A stretch of DNA of 39,000 bases from Firmicutes bacterium UBA3941 (GTDB lineage: Bacteria; Bacillota; Clostridia; Caldicoprobacterales; UBA3941). The position numbers and the translations under genes were made by a program. Below the pieces are notes generated by a model. It searched no databases, was not told the origin of the DNA, and saw only the letters and a list, made by a program, of their open reading frames with translations. The stretch lies in NCBI GenBank assembly GCA_002385665.1, contig DGDX01000107.1, forward strand, positions 1 through 39,000, in the 5' to 3' direction. Below, piece by piece: positions 17,512-26,107 of this stretch. Position 1 is the stretch's first letter. Every line of letters begins with the position of its first letter.

Positions 17512-17540
17512 ATACTACCATAGGCATCCGTTAAAATCAA
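17512..17540 (-). promoter_or_regulatory. Putative sigma-A promoter of the two-component operon
   Basis: On the complement, TTGATT (17535-17540), a 17-base spacer and TAGTAT (17512-17517). Four of six bases match in each box. The position, between comEA and the regulator, suits a promoter for the four-gene operon. Confidence 0.5.
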
Positions 17541-17596
17541 TGCGTTTGGCGATTTGATTGCATCATGTATATTGTTACCGACACAAAAGATTATAA

Positions 17597-18244
17597 TCAT
17601 TTGACCGTAATGAGGTCCTTTAAACCATCAAAGGTCTTCTGTCCAATTCCAGGTACATTCATCAAATCTTCCTCACTTCTAAAAGCACCATTTTGCTCTC
17701 TGTAATTAATAATGTTGCCTGCAATCACCGGACCGATTCGGGGAAGGGTTTCTAATTGCCCCTGGTCTGCCGTATTTATATTTACTTTAGCCTTCTCTTC
17801 ATTCATCTGCGTACCTGGAGAATTTACAACCGGACACTCTTCACCTATTTTCGGAATTATATACATCCCCTCATCCTGGACCCGCAGGGCTAGATTTACC
17901 TTCAAAAGATCTGCCTCATCGAGAAAACCACCGGCTTTTTCTACGGCCTCAATAAGGCGGGATTCGGCAGGAACTTCAATTACCCCCGGGTATCTGACCT
18001 GCCCGGTTATGTAAATCTTTACGGTATCTGAAGTTCCGAGATCGCCTTGTTCTTCCTGCTGGACGCTATTGTCCCCGTTCTGGCTTTCTGGTACTTTTGA
18101 ATTCCCCTGAGGTACAATTACTACGCCCTCGGGATTGTTTCTTTGTAAAATAGTGTCTTTAAAGATGACGGAGGTAAGTATTCCTATAATTACAACTCCA
18201 ATAGCCGCTATGAGCTTAATATGCTTGCTTTGAATTTCAACCAT
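17597..18244 (-). CDS. comEA: ComEA-like helix-hairpin-helix DNA-binding protein, 215 aa
   Basis: Membrane-anchored DNA receptor of natural transformation. An N-terminal TM anchor (about 10-30) and a Gln/Asn-rich linker precede a SLBB domain (KIYITGQVRYPGVIEVPAESRLIEAVEKAGGF...LALRVQDEGMYIIPK). The C-terminal double HhH module follows (VNINTADQGQLETLPRIGPVIAGNIINYREQNGAFRSEEDLMNVPGIGQKTFDGLKDLI). The start at 18244 has GAGG nine bases upstream; TTG and ATG codons up to five residues earlier are weaker. comEB and comEC are not adjacent, so competence cannot be claimed from this gene alone. Confidence 0.92.
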   Translation of the reverse strand: MVEIQSKHIKLIAAIGVVIIGILTSVIFKDTILQRNNPEGVVIVPQGNSKVPESQNGDNSVQQEEQGDLGTSDTVKIYITGQVRYPGVIEVPAESRLIEAVEKAGGFLDEADLLKVNLALRVQDEGMYIIPKIGEECPVVNSPGTQMNEEKAKVNINTADQGQLETLPRIGPVIAGNIINYREQNGAFRSEEDLMNVPGIGQKTFDGLKDLITVK

Positions 18245-18469
18245 GGCGATCATCCTCAATTACGTTCACTATCATCTACATTTATTGTAAATAAGATCAA
18301 ATATTACATATTCAGTTTATATATCTGATCCTATATTCTTTATTCTATCCCGTTTAATAAATTCCTCTTTTTTCATATCCTTTTATAGGCTTTTTCCTGT
18401 ACAAATCCATGGTTCATCTGCTATACTTAAGGATGACTTTATATTTGTGTTAGAGGGTGTGGGGTTGAG

Positions 18470-19918
18470 ATGAAAAAAGTAATTGCAGTATTATTGGTAC
18501 TAATATGTGTAATTTCCTTTGCCAGCCCAATACTTGCAACACCGGATGGGGATACAGTGGACATCACCATCTTTTCTAATATAAAACCGAACAATATTGA
18601 GCTCGATGCCCAGGGGGCTGTTTTAATGGCCTTGGAAAACGGGGAGATACTCTTTTCTAAAGATTGTAATAAACGACTTTATCCAGCAAGCACTACAAAG
18701 ATATTAACAGGGTTACTGGCCTTGGAATATGGGGATTTAGATGAAATCGTGACCGTTGGAAACGAGGCCAACCTATGCGCCTATGATAGTAGCAAGGCAG
18801 GCATTGATTTACATGAAGAGATTTCCCTTAGAAATCTACTCTACGGTCTAATGCTACCTTCGGGGAATGACGCCGCCTATGTCATTGCAGTACATATCGG
18901 CAGAAAAGTCAAAGGTGATTCAAGTCTATCCATAGACGAAGCCCTGAAGATCTTTATTGCCCTTATGAATAAACGTTCCAGGGAACTGGGAGCTATCCAT
19001 TCAAATTTTGAAAATCCTGATGGATATCACCATGATAACCACTATACTACAGCCCATGATTTAGCCCTTATTACACGGGAAGCCATGAAATATGACATTT
19101 TTCGGGAAATAATCAGCACGCAAATGTTTACTATTCCCGATTGGTCCAGTGCACATGACCCCACTGTTGAGGAGAAGGAAATAAGATATTGGAGAAATAC
19201 CAATGCATTAATACAACCCAATAGTAAGTACTACTACCCACATGCCATTGGAGGAAAAACCGGTTATACATCCAATGCCATGCATTGTCTGGTGGCCATG
19301 GCCAATAGGGATGGCGTCGAGTTGTTAACTGTTGTACTAAGTAACACTACCAAGGACAGTAAATGGATTGATTCTACCACACTCTTTGATTATGGATTTA
19401 GTAATTTCGTGAGATATCAGCCCTTTACCAAGGGTGAACAAGTGGATATCCTATATATAACGGGAAACCCTACCACCGATTGGGTTAGGGTTTTAATGGC
19501 TGAGACTCCAACACACTTCATACGTAAGGACCAAATATCCAAGATCAGCCATGAAATACAATGGAATCCGGAAATTAGCCAGAAAACGGAGGATGGAAGA
19601 AATATAATTTCCTTACCTGCCCCAGTTTCCCAATACCAGAAAGTTGGAACCATAACCTTCCGGCTTGGAGATACCATCCTTGATAGTATAGATTTAGTAG
19701 CCTCCAAGTCCGTTGAGGTAAATGAGATAAAACCAAATTTCCCTGCTAAGTTACGGGATGGTGTCTATATTCCATATCTGGCCTTATGGTACGATCTAAG
19801 CCTATGGCAGAAGTTTGCCTTAGGAACCGGGGTGTTTGCCTTGATCGTCTTCATCCTTTACATTAGAGCCGTAACCGTAAGACAGAGAAGGAGAAGATAT
19901 GTATTCAGAAGAAGATAG
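18470..19918 (+). CDS. D-alanyl-D-alanine carboxypeptidase (peptidase S11, DacF-like), 482 aa
   Basis: Trims the terminal D-Ala from peptidoglycan stem peptides outside the cell. A Sec signal peptide (1-23, cleavage after ILA) precedes the S11 penicillin-binding domain with all three motifs: Ser74-x2-Lys77 (PASTTK), Ser131-Gly-Asn133 (LPSGNDAA) and Lys263-Thr-Gly (GGKTGYT). A beta-rich region (about 310-430) follows, similar to the PBP5 C-terminal domain. The C-terminus has a true TM helix (LWQKFALGTGVFALIVFILYI) and a 15-residue Arg-rich cytoplasmic tail, instead of the usual amphipathic anchor. GGTGTGGGGTTGAG precedes the ATG. It is divergent from comEA and convergent with leuS. In spore formers such enzymes often act in spore-cortex synthesis; which role applies here is open. 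Confidence 0.93.
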   Translation: MKKVIAVLLVLICVISFASPILATPDGDTVDITIFSNIKPNNIELDAQGAVLMALENGEILFSKDCNKRLYPASTTKILTGLLALEYGDLDEIVTVGNEANLCAYDSSKAGIDLHEEISLRNLLYGLMLPSGNDAAYVIAVHIGRKVKGDSSLSIDEALKIFIALMNKRSRELGAIHSNFENPDGYHHDNHYTTAHDLALITREAMKYDIFREIISTQMFTIPDWSSAHDPTVEEKEIRYWRNTNALIQPNSKYYYPHAIGGKTGYTSNAMHCLVAMANRDGVELLTVVLSNTTKDSKWIDSTTLFDYGFSNFVRYQPFTKGEQVDILYITGNPTTDWVRVLMAETPTHFIRKDQISKISHEIQWNPEISQKTEDGRNIISLPAPVSQYQKVGTITFRLGDTILDSIDLVASKSVEVNEIKPNFPAKLRDGVYIPYLALWYDLSLWQKFALGTGVFALIVFILYIRAVTVRQRRRRYVFRRR

Positions 19919-19941
19919 CCGCTTAATGGCTATCTTCTTCT
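19907..19941. terminator. Bidirectional hairpin between the carboxypeptidase gene and leuS
   Basis: Perfect 14-bp stem AGAAGAAGATAGCC (19907-19920) / GGCTATCTTCTTCT (19928-19941). The left arm contains the carboxypeptidase stop codon. T-runs are poor on both sides, so it may act more as a roadblock or 3' stabiliser. Confidence 0.6.
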
Positions 19942-20015
19942 GATTTACATATTGTACATTAAATCCTAACGGTATGCCCTGGCACTTTATATCGCATGCC
20001 TGGTATGATTATTTC

Positions 20016-22493
20016 TCACTTGACTACGATATTAACAAGTTTTTTGGGTACTGCTATAACCTTGACTATGTTCTTACCGGCTATCGATTCCTTAATTTTT
20101 TCATGCCCCAATGCAATCTCTTCCATTTCCTCCCTGGTAGCCTCAGCTGATATTGTCAGGCGTCCTCTGAGCTTTCCATTTACCTGTACCACTATCTCTA
20201 TTTCATCCTTAATCAACGCCTCGGGATCCCATTTCGGCCACTTCTGATCATGTACACTGCCTTCCATTCCAACAAGTTCCCATAATTCAGAAGCTATATG
20301 GGGAGAAAAAGGAGCCAGCATTATCATCATATTAGTGATAGCCTCCTTCAAGATACCTCTATTCAGGTTGCCATCCCTGTTCTTTTCCAAATAGTCATAG
20401 GTTGCATTGACCAGCTCCATAATAGCGCTGATGGCTGTATTAAAGTTGAACCGTTCACCAATATCCGTTGTAACCCTCTTAATCGTATTGTGTAGTACAT
20501 ATCTCAATTCTTTGTCCTGACCGGAAAGGGTATCCTCAGCTCCCAAATCATTATTCATAACCTCTTGGTAGGATTCCGTCACCAGCCTCCAGATCCGATT
20601 CAGGAACCTGAAACTGCCCTCTACCCCTTGATCACTCCACTCCAGATCTCTCTCCGGAGGAGCACCAAAGAGTATGAATAGACGGGCTGTATCCGCACCA
20701 TATTTTGCAATGATCTCTTCCGGGCTTACGGTATTGCCTTTGGATTTGGACATTTTCGCCCCATCTTTTAAGACCATACCCTGGGTTAAAAGCCTGGAAA
20801 AGGGTTCTTCTACCGGCGATAGACCCATATCATAGAGTACCTTGGTGAAAAAGCGTGCATATAGCAAATGAAGAATGGCATGTTCTACCCCGCCTACGTA
20901 TTGATCTACGGGCATCCAATACTTGGTCTTATCCATATTAAAGGGATGATCATGGTTGTTAGGATCCGTAAACCTTAGAAAGTAGAAGGAAGAGCATACA
21001 AAGGTATCCATGGTATCAACTTCACGTTTGGCACTTCCTCCACACTTTGGGCATGTGGTATGAACAAATGATTCGCTGGTGCTAAGGGGCGAGTTGCCCT
21101 TACCCGTAAACTTAACATCCGTGGGCAATAAAACCGGAAGGTCTTCTTCTGGCACCGGTACCATACCGCATTTATCACAATACAGTATGGGGATGGGAGC
21201 TCCCCAATATCTTTGACGAGATATTAACCAATCCCTGAGCCTAAAGTTTACCTTTCCTTCTCCGATACCCTTGGCTTCCATATATTCTATTACCTTTGTA
21301 ATTCCCTGTTTGCTGTCTAGTCCATTGAAGGGACCCGAATTAATCATAACCCCATCTGCTTCAAAAGCCTGATCCAAATTATCCATATCAATACTTTCGT
21401 CCCTGGGCTTTATAACTGGTATAATGGGTAGATTATACTTGGTAGCAAATTCAAAGTCCCTTTGGTCATGGGCAGGAACCCCCATTACGGCTCCTGTTCC
21501 GTAATCCATCAATACATAGTTCGCTATAAACAGGGGAACTTCTTTTCCGTTCATTGGATTTATGACATATCTACCTATAAAGAGTCCCTCTTTTTCCGCT
21601 TCGGTGGATGTCCTCGATATCTCGCTTAGGTGCTCCATTCTTTTACGAAACTCTTTGACCGGCTCCTCATATTCTGTACCCTCCACCAACTTGGGGACCA
21701 AGGGATGCTCAGGGGCCAATACCATAGAGGATACCCCGTATATGGTGTCCGGTCTGGTTGTAAACACTTCAATTTTTTCGTCAAACCCTTGAATCTGAAA
21801 GGACACCATTGCCCCCTCGCTTCTTCCAATCCAATTCTTTTGCATAATCTTAACCTTTTCAGGCCAATCTTCCAACTTATCTATATCGTCAAGGAGCCTT
21901 TGTGCATATTCAGTTATCCTAAAGAACCATTGCTCCAGTTCCTTTTTTGTGACTTCAGTGCTGCATCTCTCACAGCCACCATTTACCACCTGCTCATTAG
22001 CCAAGACGGTTTCACAGGAAGGACACCAATTTACTGATGATTTCTTCTTGTAGGCCATTCCCTTTTTGTAGAACTGTAGGAATAACCATTGAGTCCACTT
22101 ATAATACTCCGGGCTGGAGGTTGCAATCTCTCTACTCCAGTCATAGCTAAATCCCAAGCCCTTAAGCTGTTCCCTCATAGTATCAATATTGCTGCGAGTC
22201 CACTTGTCCGGATGAATACCCCGCTCAATAGCAGCGTTTTCTGCCGGCAGACCGAAGGAATCCCAACCCATGGGATGAATAACATTATATCCTTGCATAG
22301 TCTTAAATCGTGCTATAACATCGCCTATGGAGTAATTCCTAACATGCCCCATATGCAAGTTGCCCGAGGGATAGGGAAACATCTCCAGCATATAATATTT
22401 CTCTTTATTTGGGTCCTCCTCCCTTTTAAAAACTCCCTCGGTTTCCCATCTCTTCTGCCATTTTCTTTCGATCTCAGCAAAATCGTATTTCAC
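20016..22493 (-). CDS. leuS: Leucyl-tRNA synthetase, 825 aa
   Basis: Class I synthetase charging tRNA-Leu. The HIGH motif is present as HMGH (47-50, in [10 protein letters not shown]) and KMSKS at 580-584. Zinc-type Cys clusters lie at 157-177 (CPSC...CERC) and 481-484 (CPKC). The CP1 editing domain has TTRPDT (245-250) and [15 protein letters not shown] (332-346), so proofreading should be active. The start is GTG with AGGAGGT just upstream. It is preceded by a leucine T-box leader with a consensus promoter embedded in the end of rsfS, so leuS is regulated by tRNA charging separately from the nadD operon. Confidence 0.97.
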   Translation of the reverse strand: MKYDFAEIERKWQKRWETEGVFKREEDPNKEKYYMLEMFPYPSGNLHMGHVRNYSIGDVIARFKTMQGYNVIHPMGWDSFGLPAENAAIERGIHPDKWTRSNIDTMREQLKGLGFSYDWSREIATSSPEYYKWTQWLFLQFYKKGMAYKKKSSVNWCPSCETVLANEQVVNGGCERCSTEVTKKELEQWFFRITEYAQRLLDDIDKLEDWPEKVKIMQKNWIGRSEGAMVSFQIQGFDEKIEVFTTRPDTIYGVSSMVLAPEHPLVPKLVEGTEYEEPVKEFRKRMEHLSEISRTSTEAEKEGLFIGRYVINPMNGKEVPLFIANYVLMDYGTGAVMGVPAHDQRDFEFATKYNLPIIPVIKPRDESIDMDNLDQAFEADGVMINSGPFNGLDSKQGITKVIEYMEAKGIGEGKVNFRLRDWLISRQRYWGAPIPILYCDKCGMVPVPEEDLPVLLPTDVKFTGKGNSPLSTSESFVHTTCPKCGGSAKREVDTMDTFVCSSFYFLRFTDPNNHDHPFNMDKTKYWMPVDQYVGGVEHAILHLLYARFFTKVLYDMGLSPVEEPFSRLLTQGMVLKDGAKMSKSKGNTVSPEEIIAKYGADTARLFILFGAPPERDLEWSDQGVEGSFRFLNRIWRLVTESYQEVMNNDLGAEDTLSGQDKELRYVLHNTIKRVTTDIGERFNFNTAISAIMELVNATYDYLEKNRDGNLNRGILKEAITNMMIMLAPFSPHIASELWELVGMEGSVHDQKWPKWDPEALIKDEIEIVVQVNGKLRGRLTISAEATREEMEEIALGHEKIKESIAGKNIVKVIAVPKKLVNIVVK

Positions 22494-22518
22494 ACTATTA
22501 CCTCCTATATGCCCAATA

Positions 22519-22559
22519 AAAATGCTTTATATCGGGATTTGTGCACTGTAAAGCATTTT
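22519..22559 (-). terminator. Second terminator-like hairpin just upstream of the leuS ribosome site
   Basis: Perfect 11-bp stem AAAATGCTTTA (22519-22529) / TAAAGCATTTT (22549-22559). On the minus strand it is followed by TTTATT and then the AGGAGG of leuS. It lies downstream of the T-box terminator, in the long 3' part of the leader. Confidence 0.55.
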
Positions 22560-22685
22560 ACCTGCTTCGTATACTACAATAATTGTATATAGACACAAAT
22601 CTCCAACTCCATTGAAACCAGTATATTGCAATTGCCAAGGTAATTGCTCCCGATGGTTTTGATCTGGATTTCTTAATTAATTAGA

Positions 22686-22976
22686 TAAAAAATCCCCTCG
22701 TTCCTTTAGGGACGAGAGGTCTACCCGCGGTACCACCCTATTTGATTGCATAGGAAATATTGATTACACCCAGAAATCGGATTGAGTTAATCTCAGCGAC
22801 TTTCGGGTTAAACCATCCTATAGCATCCACTCTTCATCAATAAGGCGATGAGCCACTACAGTTTGGTCTGGGCGAGTTCGGATCCTCAAATATCGACTTG
22901 CACCATCCGTCGACTCTCTGAAAATTCTCAGCATCCTACTATTCCCACTGTAGTTTCTTATACATTTTCAGAATAA
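22686..22976 (-). ncRNA. T-box leader of leuS, leucine specifier CUC
   Basis: The T-box motif AGGGTGGTACCGCGGG (22739-22724) is followed by the terminator stem (22694-22719) and a T-run (22691-22686). Stem I closes with ACTACAGT/ACTGTAGT. The specifier loop lies between TGGG/CCCA and GGAT/ATCC helices and reads GAACUCG, giving specifier CUC (22876-22874) followed by a purine. CUC is a Leu codon, matching leuS. Uncharged tRNA-Leu should favour the antiterminator. Confidence 0.95.
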
Positions 22977-22982
22977 TAAAAT

Positions 22983-23011
22983 ATTATATTGTATCAATTA
23001 AAGGTTGTCAA
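22983..23011 (-). promoter_or_regulatory. Consensus sigma-A promoter of the leuS T-box transcript
   Basis: On the complement, TTGACA (23006-23011), 17 bases and TATAAT (22983-22988), a perfect match. The -35 box lies inside the last codons of rsfS. Confidence 0.92.
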
Positions 23012-23351
23012 CTGATAAGGGTATAGCGTCAGCCCATAGGCGTTCCAAGCCATAGAACTCCCTTTCTTCGTGGTGGAATACATGGAGTATGATATCTCCA
23101 TAGTCCAATACAACCCAGCGATTACCCCGTTGACCGTCACGGTGTATAGGTTCCAGTCCCTCTTCCTTCATCTTTACTTCCACTTCCTCATAAAGGGCTT
23201 TCACCTGAGATTCCGAGCGACCACTTGCAATGATAAAATAATCCGCAATAATGGTCAGGGAATGTATGTCTAAGACCGTAACATCCTGTGCTTTCTTATC
23301 CCGTAATATCCCAGCGATCTTCAGTGCGGTACGCTTTGTATTTAGTGGCAA
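22998..23351 (-). CDS. rsfS: Ribosomal silencing factor RsfS, 117 aa
   Basis: Binds ribosomal protein L14 on the 50S subunit and blocks subunit joining in starvation. The whole length is the Oligomerisation/DUF143 domain: AQDVTVLDIHSLTIIADYFIIASGRSESQVKALYEEV, HRDGQRGNRWVVLDYGDIILHVFHHEEREFYGLERLW. Length is standard. The start is TTG with GGAGG seven bases upstream. It is the last gene of nadD-yqeK-rsfS, the usual Firmicutes order, separated from yqeK by 11 bases. Confidence 0.95.
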   Translation of the reverse strand: MPLNTKRTALKIAGILRDKKAQDVTVLDIHSLTIIADYFIIASGRSESQVKALYEEVEVKMKEEGLEPIHRDGQRGNRWVVLDYGDIILHVFHHEEREFYGLERLWADAIPLSVDNL

Positions 23352-23362
23352 TAAATCCCCTC

Positions 23363-23935
23363 CTATAATTTTTTCTTATTTAATATAATACTATTTCGCG
23401 CTTCCAAGGTATTTGGATGTATTAAACCGCCTCTAGCTATAACCAATTTTATGGTATTATCCAAGGCCTTTAACAACGCACCCTGTAGGTCTTCTAATGC
23501 AAGGGCTCTCAGTTCATCTACTCCCTCAAAGGTGCGACCAGGCTCGATCAGATCGGCTAAGTAAACGATCATCTCCAGCAACTTCATATCCCTTTTGCCA
23601 TAGGTGTGATATTCAATAGCTGAAAGGATATCCAAATCATCTATCCCAAAAATATCATTTGCTACTCTTGCTCCTAATGGACCATGGATTAAGCCCCTTT
23701 GACACAGACTAATTTCATCCAATTCAATTTCGTATTCCTTTGACCTTAGTATTAGCTCACTACCACTGAACCCCTTGGCACAGTCGTGCAGCAACCCGGC
23801 AATAGCCGCCTTATCTTCATCAGCATTGTGAAGGCGGGCTAACCTCTTAGCACATTCCATTACCCTTATAGAATGCCGCAACCTCTTAGGCTCCAACATT
23901 TCAGTCAACTTATTAATAATTTGTCTTTCATCCAT
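23363..23935 (-). CDS. yqeK: HD-domain nucleotide hydrolase YqeK, 190 aa
   Basis: YqeK proteins are HD-domain phosphohydrolases; characterised members cleave diadenosine tetraphosphate symmetrically. The metal site is visible: His21 (LRHSIRVME), His50-Asp51 (GLLHDCAKG), then GPLGARVANDIFGIDDLDILSAIEYHTYGKRDM with the later His/Asp ligands and VYLADLIEPGR. The start is ATG at 23935 with CGGAG six bases upstream; a TTG ten codons earlier with GGGAG is an alternative. It lies between nadD and rsfS. Confidence 0.92.
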   Translation of the reverse strand: MDERQIINKLTEMLEPKRLRHSIRVMECAKRLARLHNADEDKAAIAGLLHDCAKGFSGSELILRSKEYEIELDEISLCQRGLIHGPLGARVANDIFGIDDLDILSAIEYHTYGKRDMKLLEMIVYLADLIEPGRTFEGVDELRALALEDLQGALLKALDNTIKLVIARGGLIHPNTLEARNSIILNKKKL

Positions 23936-24019
23936 TAGATACTCCGTCTTTATAAGGTATTTCAAAAATTATGACTCCCTGGTTTAAAATTACAGGATTG
24001 AATTTCATCGTTGTAGTCG

Positions 24020-24634
24020 CTAATCCTTGACATATAGCCCCTTCTCCATAATATACTCCTCTACCCTATCAGGCACCATATATCTGATGGATTTTCCCCT
24101 CGATACCCTATTTCTTATATCCGTCGACGATATATCTATCATAGGAGCTTCAACGAATTGTACAATGTTGTTAAAGCGTTCTCTTACCCTTTCAGCCTTG
24201 ATCATCAATGTATCTGTCGGGAAATTGGGTCTAAAGTACACAGCTAAGTTGCACAATGTCATTATTGTCCCTGCATCTTTCCAACTATCTATCTCTAAAA
24301 ATGAATCCCCGCCTACTATCAGCCAAATTTTGTTTTCGTCGGAATGCCCTTGACTCAGGGCTTTAATGCTGTCTACGGTATAGCTTATACCTTCCCTTTT
24401 CAATTCCAGATCACTTACATCAAAGTAGGGATTTTCCAGGATAGCCAACCTAGTCATCTCAAAACGATAGTTTGCAGGGCTAATATGGTTATCATTTTTG
24501 TGAGGTGGGATCTTTGCCGGGATAAAGAGCACCTTATCTAGGCTGCACTCCTGTCTCGCCATCTCGGCTACTATTAAATGTCCTATATGTATCGGATCGA
24601 AGGTCCCACCAAATACTCCCAATCTTCTTACCAA
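24020..24634 (-). CDS. nadD: Nicotinate-nucleotide adenylyltransferase NadD, 204 aa
   Basis: Adenylates nicotinate mononucleotide to deamido-NAD, the substrate of the NadE in this window. The nucleotidyltransferase signature GGTFDPIHIGHL lies near residues 9-20; other family motifs are FIPAKIPPHK, WLIVGGDSFLEIDSWKD and the ATP-binding DISSTDIRNRVSRGKSIRYMVPDRVEEYI at the C-terminus. The start is taken as TTG at 24634, which gives the family N-terminus (VRRLGVFGG); the ribosome site is imperfect (GGAG 12 bases upstream). First gene of nadD-yqeK-rsfS. Confidence 0.95.
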   Translation of the reverse strand: MVRRLGVFGGTFDPIHIGHLIVAEMARQECSLDKVLFIPAKIPPHKNDNHISPANYRFEMTRLAILENPYFDVSDLELKREGISYTVDSIKALSQGHSDENKIWLIVGGDSFLEIDSWKDAGTIMTLCNLAVYFRPNFPTDTLMIKAERVRERFNNIVQFVEAPMIDISSTDIRNRVSRGKSIRYMVPDRVEEYIMEKGLYVKD

Positions 24635-24860
24635 TTCCTCTTAATTCTCCTTAACATAAACTCCCTTTACTAATTATACCATACTTCAAGTCCTGGTACT
24701 ACATGTATTACAGGAAACATAACCTTTTCATCATGTTGCAGACATCCATTAAGCCTTTGTCTCTCCTATATGTTGCTAAATAACATAGATTAAACGTGAA
24801 AAAATAAATCATAGTTTAATTGCCCAAAACATGGCAATAATCTAGTTGGAGGTGTTTATA

Positions 24861-25775
24861 TTGTCCTTTAAAACCTATTTAAACAAGATTCGTCTACTTA
24901 GTTATTATATGGGGACCGAAGATACCCCCCGACACCTAATAGGGCTTATTGCTGACTTTTTATTGCCTGTACTCGGTTTCTTCTCTGCCCTATATCTATG
25001 GCTGATTTTGCGCACTAGATCTCCCCTGGTATCAATAATTATCGGCCTTGCTGTTTCATTTCTGTTCGCCCTTGCCCTTTTTCTTCGAAAAAGAGCATTC
25101 TATAGAAAAAAGCGAAATCAAATACGCAGGCTAATAGCCAGAGACTATATGACCAGCCAACTTGCCATGTTAAGTAGACAAGAATTCGAATGGCAGCTTC
25201 TCAGGGCATTGTCCAGTCTCAAGGGGCTAAAGGACCTGGAGCAACGAAAAGGATATCTAAAGGCCCAATATAACTATGCACCCATAGCCATAGGCTATCA
25301 CCATTCCCCTTATAAGGGTTACGTGTCCTATGAAAGGGTATGGGCTTTTTATAATGCCTACCGTACGAGGGGGTATAACAGCCTCATTTATATTTCATCG
25401 GGCTACTTTGAAGATGCCTGCAATAACATACAAGATGGCGATCTTCATATTCCCATCACCCTTATGGATATTGATGACCTACTTGACCTAATGGAGCAAG
25501 CAGGCATGACCCCTGGAGAAGATCAGTTGGATCATCTTGTAGAACAGAGAATTACGGAAATTAAACAAAAAGCAAGGAGTGCCAGAAATCATACCACAAT
25601 ACCCTATAAAATTAAACGATATATGCTAGCATCCCTTTTATTTTTAGGCTTATCCTTGCTCTTTCGCAAATATTTCCTTTTCTATTTTGTACTGTCCATC
25701 CTATTTTCCGTATTGGGTTTGATTAATCAAGTCCTGTATGGTAACCATAAAGAATACGATTCAAAGTCGCCTTAA
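24861..25775 (+). CDS. Membrane protein with degenerate Mrr-like core, 304 aa, function unknown
   Basis: I do not recognise a named family. Two N-terminal TM helices (about 31-50 and 56-75) lead into a basic stretch (RKRAFYRKKRNQIRR), then a cytoplasmic domain (about 95-235), then two C-terminal TM helices (about 252-290). The domain has the shape of the Mrr_cat restriction-endonuclease fold: FEWQLLRALSSLKGL, RVWAFYNAYRTRGYNSLIYISSGYFEDACNNI, then IPITLMDIDDLLDLMEQ, as in Mrr-type proteins. The catalytic Asp and (Q/E)xK are not visible, so it is probably not a nuclease. TTG start with GGAGGTG seven bases upstream. It points against its neighbours and its TAA interlocks with the yhbY stop. Confidence 0.7.
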   Translation: MSFKTYLNKIRLLSYYMGTEDTPRHLIGLIADFLLPVLGFFSALYLWLILRTRSPLVSIIIGLAVSFLFALALFLRKRAFYRKKRNQIRRLIARDYMTSQLAMLSRQEFEWQLLRALSSLKGLKDLEQRKGYLKAQYNYAPIAIGYHHSPYKGYVSYERVWAFYNAYRTRGYNSLIYISSGYFEDACNNIQDGDLHIPITLMDIDDLLDLMEQAGMTPGEDQLDHLVEQRITEIKQKARSARNHTTIPYKIKRYMLASLLFLGLSLLFRKYFLFYFVLSILFSVLGLINQVLYGNHKEYDSKSP

Positions 25776-26065
25776 TTGGGAAGTTCAATCTTTGGGTTCT
25801 TCGTAGATTTTCTATATAGCACAAACCTGCTGCCAATGAGTTGCACCTCTTGGGCCGATAGTTCCCGGGCCAACTCCTTGAAGATATCCTTTATATCCAT
25901 TTCAGCGTTTTGTAATACATGAACCTTTACAAGTTCTCTGGCCTCAAGGGCATCATCAAGCTGTTTTATAAGATTGGCGTTTATCCCGCCCTTGCCTATT
26001 TGAAAAATGCTATCTATTTGATTGGCCATTCGTCTCAAATAACTTCTTTGCTTACTGGTTAGCAT
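25772..26065 (-). CDS. yhbY: CRM-domain RNA-binding protein YhbY, 97 aa
   Basis: Ribosome-assembly associated RNA-binding protein of the YhbY/CRM family. LTSKQRSYLRRMANQIDSIFQIGKGGINANLIKQLDDALEARELVKVHVLQN contains the conserved GxxG-type loop (GKGG). LSAQEVQLIGSRFVLYRKS is the C-terminal core. The ATG at 26065 has AGAGGTG six bases upstream; the longer frame adds ten codons without one. It follows obg after a 42-base gap, an order common in Firmicutes. Confidence 0.94.
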   Translation of the reverse strand: MLTSKQRSYLRRMANQIDSIFQIGKGGINANLIKQLDDALEARELVKVHVLQNAEMDIKDIFKELARELSAQEVQLIGSRFVLYRKSTKNPKIELPN

Positions 26066-26107
26066 TCCATTCACCTCTTTTCTACAGTTGTCCATACAGC
26101 TGCTCGA

